Below are positions 53,278-64,000 of a stretch of DNA of 64,000 bases, piece by piece. A program made the position numbers and the translations under genes. This DNA comes from Mangrovibacterium marinum. Lineage in GTDB: Bacteria; Bacteroidota; Bacteroidia; Bacteroidales; Prolixibacteraceae. The number at the start of each line of letters is the position of its first letter. Position 1 is the first letter of the stretch. The notes below the pieces were generated by a model. It saw only the letters and a list, made by a program, of their open reading frames with translations. It was not told where the DNA came from and made no database searches. Where the stretch lies: positions 62,001 through 126,000 of the forward strand of contig NZ_QAAD01000004.1 in NCBI RefSeq assembly GCF_003046625.1, read 5' to 3'.

Positions 53278-53320
53278 CTTTGCGGTCTTCGCGAAAAACT
53301 TTGCGCTCTTTGCGGTAAAT
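53278..53320. repeat. CTTTGCGG-type spacer repeat, copy B
   Basis: CTTTGCGGTC, then ACTTTGCGCTCTTTGCGG and AAAT. It aligns with copy A at 50789-50831. It fills most of the 87-bp spacer between the two GH2 genes. Confidence 0.45.
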
Positions 53321-53339
53321 AACTGATAACCGGGACTAA

Positions 53340-56660
<3,321 letters not shown>

Positions 56661-56679
56661 TTCAAAGCCAAACTGACGA

Positions 56680-59600
56680 ATGAAACGAATCAAACCGATA
56701 CAAATCCTTTTAGCCATTGCCCTGGTGGTACTTGCAATTTCTTGCGAGCAAGAAAAAGCTCCAAAGGCAAAAGTTGAAACGCCAACGGCTGATGATGCTA
56801 CTGTTTGGACTTTCTGGCACTGGGTGCATGGAGCTGTGAGCAAAGAGGGCATTACCGCCGATCTTGAAACAATGAAAAAGCAGGGGATTGGTGGTGCGTA
56901 CATTTTTGCGATTCGCGATACGGCAGGTCTGTACGAAAATCAATTGGTAACCTACAGTCCCGAGTGGTTCGACGTTGTGAAATACACGGTGAAGGAAGCC
57001 AAACGTCTGGGGATATCTTTGGGTTTCAATACTTGCGATGGATTCACAACTGCCGGGGGGCCCTGGATTACGCCGGAACTATCGATGCAAAAGGTAGTTT
57101 GGGCCGATACGATTGTCGAAGGTGGGGCGCAACTCCATTTTTCGCTGCCACAGCCAGAGGATTATAAAGGCTATTACGAAGACATTGCCACTTATGCCTA
57201 TCCGGTTGCCGACTACGAGCAAGATTCGTGGGTGATCCAGCCGAAAGTTAGCTCAAATATGCAGGAAGGCGATTTGCAGTATTTGGCTGAAAAGAATAAC
57301 GATAAAACTTTCACATCTAAAAATGAAGGTTGGATTGAATACGCGTTCAATGAACCTTTTACTTGCCGGACGATTCAGATTTCAACTGGATGGGCAAATT
57401 ACCAGTCGAACCGTTTGATTGTGGAGGTAAGTAATGATGGTGAAAAATTTTGGGAACACACACGTCTGGTTCCTCCACGCAGTGGCTGGCAGGATTTGTA
57501 CCAGCCCAATACCCAGGCAATCCCTCCGGTAACGGCGAAGTATTTCCGTTTCGTTTTTGAGAGGGGAGGCTCGGAACCTGGTGCGGAAGACATTGATGAT
57601 GCCAAGTGGAGTCCCAAATTACAGTTGAAGGGCTTGCGACTGTTGTCGTCGGCTCGCATCAATCAGTTTGAAGGGAAAAATGCGTCGATCTGGCGTATTG
57701 CCGACGAAACAAAAATGGATGCAGAGGATGGACAATTTGTTCCGCTGAATACGCTGATTAATGTGACTGAATATGTGTCTGCGGATGGTGTTTTAAACTG
57801 GCAGGCTCCCGAAGGAAAATGGAAGATCATCCGCATGGGACATACATCAACCGGAGCCGAAAATTACATTGGCGGTGGTGCCCGTGGTTTGGAATGCGAC
57901 AAGTTCAGCGAAGATGCCGTCAAACTTCAATTTGATAAGTGGTTTGGCGAAATTTATAATCAGGTAGGTGAGGATGCTCACGGCACACTTACCCGAATGC
58001 TTTGTGATAGTTGGGAGTGCGGTAGTCAGAACTGGACCGCCAAATTTCCCGAGGAATTTGAAAAACGCAGAGGGTACAGTTTAATGGCTTATTTGCCGGT
58101 TATGGCTGGTATTCCGTTGGAAAACACGGATGTTTCTGAAAGCGTGTTGCGCGATGTTCGGGAAACAGTAGCCGAATTATTTGCTGATAAATTTTCGGGT
58201 ACAATAGCCGCTGAAGCCCATCAGCTGGGGGTGAAGTTTGTCGAGGAAAGCAACGCGCCAACAGGAGTTGTCGATGGCATGTTGCACCAGAAATATGTCG
58301 ATTATCCGGCGGGGGAATTTTGGTTCCAAAGCCCGTCGCACGATAAACCCAATGATGTGCTGGATGCAATTTCAGCAGCACACATTTATGGCAAACCGGT
58401 TATTCAGTCCGAAAGTTTTACCGAGATCCGTTTGGATTGGAATGAAACGCCGGCGATGCTTAAACCGTACGCCGACAGAAACCTGGCATTGGGGATCAAC
58501 AAAATTGTCAACCATGTTTTTGTCCACAGCCCGTGGCTGGACAGGAAGCCGGGCATGACATTGGACAAGGTCGGAACCTTCCTGCAACGCGGGCAAACAT
58601 GGTGGGAGATGAGCCATGGATTTTGGACTTACCTGGAGAATAGTCAGCGGCTGTTGCAAAAAGGGAAACCGGTTGTGGACATTGCTGTGTTTACCGGTGA
58701 GGAGATTCCCAGACGTGCGCTACTGCCGGATCGTTTGGTCAACACCCTGCCTGGCTTGTTTGGCAAGCAACGTGTTGCCTCTGAAAAAGAACGTTTGAAA
58801 AACGAAGGCTTCCCGAAATACGAAATGCCCCGGACGGTCAGCACACAGGCTAATATGGCCCGTCCGGAGAATTGGATCGATCCGTTGCGCGGCTATGCCT
58901 ACGATTCGTTCAACAAAGATGCATTGCTGAATCTGGCGACTGTTGAAAACGGGAAAGTTGTGTTTGCTTCAGGAATGAAGTATTCGATTTTGGTGATTCC
59001 GGGAAATCGCAAGATGGCTCCTCAGGGAGGTGAACGCATGAGTATTGAAGTTGCCAGGAAACTGCTCGAACTGTTAAATGACGGCGCGACGATTTTGATG
59101 CAACAAAAGCCAACAAAAACAATCAGCCTGAATGAAGATCGGGATCGCTTGAATGACATTCTCGACGAAATGTTTTCCGGCACTGAAAAAAGCACTGAGC
59201 TTAACGGTGAAAAGCTGAAATATATTCAGAAAGGAAAAGGACGATTAATCTTTGGTTCGTTTGAAAATTCAAACCTCGAACCCCTCGGCGTTCATCCTGA
59301 TTTTACGTCGGATGCGACGGGTAAATTAGCCTGGAATCATCGGAACTCAGATGAGGGAGATATCTACTTTATTGCCAATCAAACCGCTGATAGCTTAACC
59401 GCAACCATGTCCTTTCGGGCGAATAGCAAGGCTCCGGTTCTTTATAATCCAGCTACAGGGACATACGCCGCATGTATTTACAAAACGGACGAAAATGGTC
59501 GGGTGATGATAAAATACCCTTTTCATTCGTACGAATCCGTTTTTGTACTCTTTGGAGATAAAGCTGAAGCAGCCGGTGAAAAACTGCAATTGGCGCATTT

Positions 59601-60078
59601 GTCGTCGGTTGACACAATTAACACGGTATGGGAAGTAAGTTTCGCCCCGGATTTTGGAGGTCCGGAGAGACCTCAAACATTTGAAACTTTGAGCGATTGG
59701 TCGAAAAATGCCGATGACGCGATTAAATATTACTCGGGTGAAGCGGTGTATAAAACCACCTTCAATTGGGATGGTGATACCACCGGCCTGTGGTTAGACT
59801 TCGGGAAAGTTTGCGATGTAGCTGAAGTTAGCTTGAATGATAGCGAACCGGTTGTGCTGTGGACTGCTCCCTACCGTTTGGCGACAAAGGGGCTAGAAAA
59901 GGGTGAAAATAGATTGACTATTAAAGTTTCCAATACCTGGAACAACCGCTTAATTGGTGACCATCGTTTGCCGGAAGATCAGCGCATCACCTGGACGACC
60001 GCTCCCTACCGATTGGAGGGGCAACCGTTGCTTCCGGCAGGTTTGCTGGGACCTGTAACTTTGCAATGGCAAAAGTGA
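56680..60078 (+). CDS. GH106 alpha-L-rhamnosidase
   Basis: 1132 aa, lipobox LAISC with Cys22, followed by EQEK, which is acidic as in surface-exported lipoproteins. The N-terminal part carries FWHWVHGAVSKEGITADLETMKKQGIGGAYIF and SLGFNTCDGFTTAGGPWITPE, typical of GH106 TIM barrels. HTSTGAENYIGGGARGLECDKFS, the central beta domain and a C-terminal jelly-roll (VYKTTFNWDGDTTGLWLDFGKVCDVAEVSLN) complete the layout. Calcium-dependent GH106 enzymes cleave alpha-L-rhamnose, for example from pectic chains. With GH78 this gives two unrelated rhamnosidase folds in one locus. Followed by a 33-bp hairpin. Confidence 0.88.
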   Translation: MKRIKPIQILLAIALVVLAISCEQEKAPKAKVETPTADDATVWTFWHWVHGAVSKEGITADLETMKKQGIGGAYIFAIRDTAGLYENQLVTYSPEWFDVVKYTVKEAKRLGISLGFNTCDGFTTAGGPWITPELSMQKVVWADTIVEGGAQLHFSLPQPEDYKGYYEDIATYAYPVADYEQDSWVIQPKVSSNMQEGDLQYLAEKNNDKTFTSKNEGWIEYAFNEPFTCRTIQISTGWANYQSNRLIVEVSNDGEKFWEHTRLVPPRSGWQDLYQPNTQAIPPVTAKYFRFVFERGGSEPGAEDIDDAKWSPKLQLKGLRLLSSARINQFEGKNASIWRIADETKMDAEDGQFVPLNTLINVTEYVSADGVLNWQAPEGKWKIIRMGHTSTGAENYIGGGARGLECDKFSEDAVKLQFDKWFGEIYNQVGEDAHGTLTRMLCDSWECGSQNWTAKFPEEFEKRRGYSLMAYLPVMAGIPLENTDVSESVLRDVRETVAELFADKFSGTIAAEAHQLGVKFVEESNAPTGVVDGMLHQKYVDYPAGEFWFQSPSHDKPNDVLDAISAAHIYGKPVIQSESFTEIRLDWNETPAMLKPYADRNLALGINKIVNHVFVHSPWLDRKPGMTLDKVGTFLQRGQTWWEMSHGFWTYLENSQRLLQKGKPVVDIAVFTGEEIPRRALLPDRLVNTLPGLFGKQRVASEKERLKNEGFPKYEMPRTVSTQANMARPENWIDPLRGYAYDSFNKDALLNLATVENGKVVFASGMKYSILVIPGNRKMAPQGGERMSIEVARKLLELLNDGATILMQQKPTKTISLNEDRDRLNDILDEMFSGTEKSTELNGEKLKYIQKGKGRLIFGSFENSNLEPLGVHPDFTSDATGKLAWNHRNSDEGDIYFIANQTADSLTATMSFRANSKAPVLYNPATGTYAACIYKTDENGRVMIKYPFHSYESVFVLFGDKAEAAGEKLQLAHLSSVDTINTVWEVSFAPDFGGPERPQTFETLSDWSKNADDAIKYYSGEAVYKTTFNWDGDTTGLWLDFGKVCDVAEVSLNDSEPVVLWTAPYRLATKGLEKGENRLTIKVSNTWNNRLIGDHRLPEDQRITWTTAPYRLEGQPLLPAGLLGPVTLQWQK

Positions 60079-60099
60079 AATGAGTAAAAGTTAGCTGCT

Positions 60100-60132
60100 A
60101 TTTAGGGTTTGACTTTAAGTCAAGCCCTAAAT
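60100..60132 (+). terminator. Long hairpin between GH106 and the esterase gene
   Basis: Two 16-bp arms, ATTTAGGGTTTGACTT and AAGTCAAGCCCTAAAT, separated by one base, with only one non-Watson-Crick (G-T) pair. No U-run follows. It could slow polymerase, or protect the upstream message ending at 60078 from 3' decay; true termination is uncertain. Confidence 0.5.
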
Positions 60133-60193
60133 GGAGAGCCCCTCAATAGATAGAATATTGTACTGAAGAATTAACAAACGAAAGATAAACGAG

Positions 60194-61624
60194 ATGAAGT
60201 TTTTGATGAAACGAAATGTATTGATGATCTTGCTTTTGGCAGTCGTATTTCAGCTACGTGCCGAAGTGAAAATGCCCGCTTTGTTTGCCAATAATGCCAT
60301 TCTACAGCAGAAAAGTGAAGTTGGCATGTGGGGCTGGGCCGACGCAAAAGCAACAGTGGAAGTGACTCCTTCCTGGAATAACAAAACCTACACGGTCAAG
60401 GCCGATAAAGATGGAAAGTGGAAGTTGCAGCTTGAAACACCGGAAGCTGGTGGCCCTTTCGAAATAAAGATAAGTGATGGCACCGAGTTGGTGCTGGAAA
60501 ATATTTTGATTGGCGAAGTTTGGTTGTGCACCGGCCAGTCGAATATGGAAATGCCAATGAAAGGTTTTCCGGGGCAGCCTGTTGTCGGCTCAAACATGGA
60601 TATTTTAAAATCAACCAATGATCAGATCCGTTTAATTACTGTTCCTCGCAGTTCGCAAACTGTGGCGCAGGATAATTTTGATGCCAAGTGGAAAGAAGCC
60701 GATCCGGCAGCCGTTCGCAATTTTAGTGCAACGGGCTACTATTTTGGACGCCTATTGCAGGAAATGCTGGGCGTTCCGGTTGGTCTGATCGAGGTGAGCT
60801 ACGGCGGTTCCTGTATTCAGGCCTGGATGAGCCCGAAGACTTCGGTTTCATTCGAAGATAAGCAAGTACCCGCTCCGGGTGACAGCATTCCTGTCGTTAA
60901 CCGTACTCCGACTGTCTTGTTCAACGGAATGTTGAATCCGGTGATTGGTTACGGAATTGCCGGTTGTATCTGGTACCAGGGCGAAACCAACTACATTGAG
61001 CCCGATCGTTACGAAGAACTTTTCCCGACCATGGTGGCCGAGTGGCGTTCGCTGTGGGGAATCGGCGATTTCCCGTTCTATTATTGTCAGATTGCGCCTT
61101 TCGATTACTCGGTTTTCACGCCGAAAGAATACCACGAAAAATACAATTCGGCTTACCTGCGTGATGCACAGCGTAAAGCGGAGGCAAAGATCCCGAACAG
61201 TGGTATGGCTGTGTTGATGGATATTGGCGAGAAAACCAGTATTCACCCGATGCACAAACAGGAAGGTGGCGAACGGCTGGCTTTGTGGGCCTTGGCAAAG
61301 ACCTACGGATTCAGAGATTTCGCCTATAAGAGCCCTTCCTACAACGCCTTCGAGGTAAAAGGAAGTCAACTCATCGTCTCTTTCAACGACGCCTCCAATG
61401 GTTTGACGACTTATGGAAAAGAGCTGACCGGTTTCGAGATTGCCGGCGAGGACAAAGTTTTCTACCCGGCAGAAGTCTTTTTGAGAAGCAAATCAGTTGT
61501 ATTGTCTTCACCAAGGGTTGAAAAGCCTGTAGCTGTGCGCTATGCTTTCGACGACTTTACAGTAGGAACCCTTTACGGAACAAACGGCTTGCCGGTGTCA
61601 TCTTTTAGAAGTGATGATTGGTAA
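60194..61624 (+). CDS. Sialate-O-acetylesterase-type SGNH esterase
   Basis: 476 aa, signal peptide (MILLLAVVFQLRAEV). The mature part opens VKMPALFANNAILQQKSEVGMWGWAD, the common start of the family. It has the nucleophile Ser116 in CTGQSNMEMP, the block-like WYQGETNY, and the His of SIHPMHKQEGGERLALWAL. It removes O-acetyl groups from sugars. The name comes from sialate, but PUL members act on acetylated pectin, xylan or other glycans, which fits a locus with two rhamnosidases. An alternative start is ATG 60209. A 95-bp spacer leads to the DUF5703 gene. Confidence 0.88.
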   Translation: MKFLMKRNVLMILLLAVVFQLRAEVKMPALFANNAILQQKSEVGMWGWADAKATVEVTPSWNNKTYTVKADKDGKWKLQLETPEAGGPFEIKISDGTELVLENILIGEVWLCTGQSNMEMPMKGFPGQPVVGSNMDILKSTNDQIRLITVPRSSQTVAQDNFDAKWKEADPAAVRNFSATGYYFGRLLQEMLGVPVGLIEVSYGGSCIQAWMSPKTSVSFEDKQVPAPGDSIPVVNRTPTVLFNGMLNPVIGYGIAGCIWYQGETNYIEPDRYEELFPTMVAEWRSLWGIGDFPFYYCQIAPFDYSVFTPKEYHEKYNSAYLRDAQRKAEAKIPNSGMAVLMDIGEKTSIHPMHKQEGGERLALWALAKTYGFRDFAYKSPSYNAFEVKGSQLIVSFNDASNGLTTYGKELTGFEIAGEDKVFYPAEVFLRSKSVVLSSPRVEKPVAVRYAFDDFTVGTLYGTNGLPVSSFRSDDW

Positions 61625-61719
61625 TTTGAATATTTGAGGATTACAGTTTTAGAAGAAAGAATGTGAGCTGAGCGTGTAATTTGATTGCCGCTCGCTCACG
61701 CTCTTTGAAATGAAGAAAA

Positions 61720-64000
61720 ATGAAGAAACACATTCAGATAACGATTGCGATACTTTTGCTGTTTGTTGTGAAGCTTTCGGCACAACCTGCCGGGCTGAAC
61801 GACTACAATTTGGTTTGGACCAGACAGAGTGCAAATTCATCCGAATCGATGCCTTGCGGTGGTGGCGATGTTGGCCTGAATGTGTGGGTTGAAAATGGCG
61901 ACCTGCTCTTCTATGTTTCGCAAAGCGGCACCTTCGACGAAAATAACTGCATGTTGAAGTTGGGACGTGTTCGGGTGAAGCTGTCGCCGAATCCGTTCGA
62001 CGGTGAAAATTTCAAGCAGGAATTACATCTCAAAGAAGGTTTTGTGACCATTCAGGGTGACCACAATGGGGTAAAAGCAACCGCCAAACTGTGGGTGGAT
62101 GTTTTTCGTCCGGTAATTCATGTTGAAGTGGATGCCAATCAACCTGTTTCAACAGAAGCAACTTACGAGAGTTGGAGAACCGAAGATCGTCCGTTGCGGA
62201 AACTGGAAAGCTTTGCCAATTCGTACAAATGGGCTGCGCCGGAAGGCTTGACGACCAAGGCCGATCAGGTTGAGTTTTCGGAAGGTGGCGTTTTGTTTTG
62301 CCACCGAAACTCCGGTGAAACGGTGTTCGACGTGACTGTTCGTCAACAGCAGCTGGATGCCGTTAAAGATCAACTTGACAACCCGCTCGAAAACCTCACT
62401 TTCGGTGGTTTGATGCAGGGGACAAATATGGTTCCGGCCGGAGAGACATCCGGAAAATATGTCGATACTGAGTTTAAGGGATTCAAACTGCAAAGTAAGA
62501 CACCTTCAAAGAAACAAGAACTGAAAATCTACCTGCATACTGCTCAAACTGCAAGTCGGGAAGTCTGGAAGGATGAACTTTCAACTCTGCGTTCGCAAAG
62601 CCAGAAGCAGGGCACCAAAGCTTATCAGCAAACACAAAAGTGGTGGGCTGATTTCTGGAATCGAAGTTTTGTTTTCATTCAACCCAATAACAAAAACGAA
62701 CAGTCGGTAAGTTGGCAGGTAGGACGGAATTACCAGTTGTTTCGTTATATGTTGGCCTGCAACGCGTACGGTAAGTATCCGACCAAATTCAACGGCGGCC
62801 TGTTCACGGTCGATCCGGTTTTTACGGATTCAACGCGGGCGTTCACTGCTGATTTCAGGAACTGGGGCGGCGGAACATTTACCGCTCAAAACCAGCGATT
62901 GGTGTATTTCCCGATGTTGAAAAACGGCGACTTCGACATGTTGTCGTGTCAATTCGATTTCTATTTGAATACGTTGAAAAATGCGACGCTTCGATCTCAA
63001 AACTATTGGGGACACGACGGTGCTTGTTTTACCGAGCAGTTGGAAAACTTTGGTTTGCCCAATCCGAGCGAATACGGTTGGAAGCGGCCGGCCGATTACG
63101 ATCCGGGCCGACAATACAATGCCTGGCTGGAATACCAGTGGGATACTGTGCTGGAGTTTTGCCACATGATCCTGCAGGATCAGCAGTACTCGGGAGCTGA
63201 TATCTCAAAATATCTGCCGTTGATTGAGAGCTCGCTCAGGTTTTTCGATGAGCATTACCGCTATCTGGCGCGCGAGCGTGGATCGAAAGAGTTGAACGCT
63301 GACGGCCAGCTGGTTTTGTATCCGGGATCGGCTTGCGAAACCTACAAAATGGCCTATAACAGCACGTCGACAATTGCGGCTTTAAAAACCGTTACTGAAG
63401 AATTACTGGCCTTGCCCGAGGAATATTCTTCAGCAATAGACTACAATTTTTTCGCGGAAATGGTGAAATGCATTCCGCCGATTAGTTTTCGCGAAATTGA
63501 GGGGCACAAAACCATTGCTCCGGCCAAGTTGTGGGAGCGGGTAAACAATGTAGAAGTTCCGCAGCTGTACCCGGTTTATCCTTGGGGAATGTATGGGGTT
63601 GGCCTGCCCGATTTGGAAGTTGCGCTGAACACCTGGAAATATGATCCGGATGCTTTGAAATTTCGCAGTCACAAAGGCTGGAAACAGGATGCGATTTTTG
63701 CTGCCCGGTTGGGATTGACCAATGAGGCAGATTCGTTGGTCACCCTGAAATTGAAAGATTCCGGTCGGCGCTTCCCTGCATTCTGGGGGCCGGGCTTCGA
63801 CTGGACACCTGATCACAATTGGGGTGGTTCGGGGATGATTGCTTTGCAGGAAATGCTGGTTCAAACCGTTGGCGATCAAATTTATTTGTTGCCAGCCTGG
63901 CCTCGCGATCGCGATGTTCATTTTAAACTGCATTTGCCGAAGCAAACCACCGTTGAACTCAACTACGAAAATGGGCGGGTGGAACAGTTGACGGTAATTC
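61720..64000 (+). CDS. DUF5703-type secreted protein, GH95-like layout (3' partial)
   Basis: Open from ATG 61720 to the window end, 760 codons without a stop. Signal peptide ITIAILLLFVVKLSAQ. The N-terminus LNDYNLVWTRQSANSSESM followed by PCGGGDVGLNVWVENGDLLFYVSQSG is the DUF5703 opening, a large beta-sandwich that in GH95-like proteins precedes an (alpha/alpha)6 barrel. Later stretches (NYQLFRYMLACNAYGKYPTKFNGG; NWGGGTF; NYWGHDGACFTEQ; DHNWGGSGMIALQEMLVQ) match the barrel of such glycosidases. No activity is proven for DUF5703. Frames in this region other than this one are shadows. Its position after the esterase suggests it belongs to the same substrate. Confidence 0.82.
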   Translation, partial: MKKHIQITIAILLLFVVKLSAQPAGLNDYNLVWTRQSANSSESMPCGGGDVGLNVWVENGDLLFYVSQSGTFDENNCMLKLGRVRVKLSPNPFDGENFKQELHLKEGFVTIQGDHNGVKATAKLWVDVFRPVIHVEVDANQPVSTEATYESWRTEDRPLRKLESFANSYKWAAPEGLTTKADQVEFSEGGVLFCHRNSGETVFDVTVRQQQLDAVKDQLDNPLENLTFGGLMQGTNMVPAGETSGKYVDTEFKGFKLQSKTPSKKQELKIYLHTAQTASREVWKDELSTLRSQSQKQGTKAYQQTQKWWADFWNRSFVFIQPNNKNEQSVSWQVGRNYQLFRYMLACNAYGKYPTKFNGGLFTVDPVFTDSTRAFTADFRNWGGGTFTAQNQRLVYFPMLKNGDFDMLSCQFDFYLNTLKNATLRSQNYWGHDGACFTEQLENFGLPNPSEYGWKRPADYDPGRQYNAWLEYQWDTVLEFCHMILQDQQYSGADISKYLPLIESSLRFFDEHYRYLARERGSKELNADGQLVLYPGSACETYKMAYNSTSTIAALKTVTEELLALPEEYSSAIDYNFFAEMVKCIPPISFREIEGHKTIAPAKLWERVNNVEVPQLYPVYPWGMYGVGLPDLEVALNTWKYDPDALKFRSHKGWKQDAIFAARLGLTNEADSLVTLKLKDSGRRFPAFWGPGFDWTPDHNWGGSGMIALQEMLVQTVGDQIYLLPAWPRDRDVHFKLHLPKQTTVELNYENGRVEQLTVI

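Noticed and set aside
61710-61892. 60-aa ORF at the start of the DUF5703 gene; possible frameshift
   Set aside because: It is a shadow in another frame. The frame from ATG 61720 reads through to the window end with a signal peptide and no interruption, so there is no frameshift.

Overview
The window comes from a Bacteroidota chromosome, most likely a Bacteroidia/Marinilabiliales-type free-living polysaccharide degrader. This rests on the SusC/SusD pair with ECF sigma and FecR, the tandem OmpH/Skp genes beside bamA, the DUF5686 and DUF6089 outer-membrane families, the CvfB-type S1 protein, promoter boxes of the Bacteroidota form (TTTG at -33, TAnnTTTG at -7), weak Shine-Dalgarno sites and moderate GC. 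The genus cannot be fixed from the sequence. No CRISPR array, insertion sequence, phage gene or rRNA was seen.

Layout. 1-6000 (+): a five-gene block with a lipid flavour: an acyl-reductase-like SDR cut by the window edge, a CDP-alcohol phosphatidyltransferase, a DUF5686 outer-membrane protein, a classical SDR and a two-domain VOC protein. 6035-8608 (-): tRNA-Thr(CGT) with its terminator, then lon. 9043-11391 (+): a GH3 beta-glycosidase. 11392-12059: a 668-bp non-coding stretch holding a long nested inverted repeat and other dyads. 12060-15272 (-): tpiA, a DsrE-like protein, a YkgJ-type cysteine-cluster protein and an M24 peptidase. 15616-19308 (+): purL. 19610-22751 (-): topB and a CvfB-like S1 protein. 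22990-24492 (+): malQ. 24628-26305 (-): an alpha/beta hydrolase and pdxJ. 26363-34228 (+): the cell-envelope block CBS protein, nadK, DUF6089 protein, uppS, bamA, two OmpH/Skp genes and murI. 34469-35928 (-): a sugar-phosphate nucleotidyltransferase and a gamma-carbonic anhydrase. 36144-39059 (+): korA-korB.

39322-64000 (+) is a polysaccharide utilisation locus (PUL). It starts with ECF sigma, FecR anti-sigma, a SusC with an STN signalling domain and SusD. After a terminator there follows a run of exported enzymes: GH78 alpha-L-rhamnosidase, a five-bladed beta-propeller glycosidase, two GH2 enzymes, a GH106 alpha-L-rhamnosidase, a sialate-O-acetylesterase-type esterase and a DUF5703 protein that runs off the end of the window. 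Two rhamnosidase families plus an acetylesterase point to an acetylated, rhamnose-containing glycan such as a pectic rhamnogalacturonan, an arabinogalactan with rhamnose caps, or a marine or plant rhamno-polysaccharide. The locus seems to be controlled at two levels. SusC can signal through FecR to the sigma factor. A LacI/CRE-type operator also sits between the -33 and -7 boxes of the sigma gene, and two related sites lie ahead of the GH78 gene.

Several ORFs begin at an upstream TTG or GTG that lies inside a promoter box or has no counterpart in the family. For these I moved the start to the internal ATG (purL, topB, CvfB-like, hydrolase, pdxJ, DUF6089, murI, FecR, the first GH2). All family assignments were made by reading motifs by eye; no database search was run.
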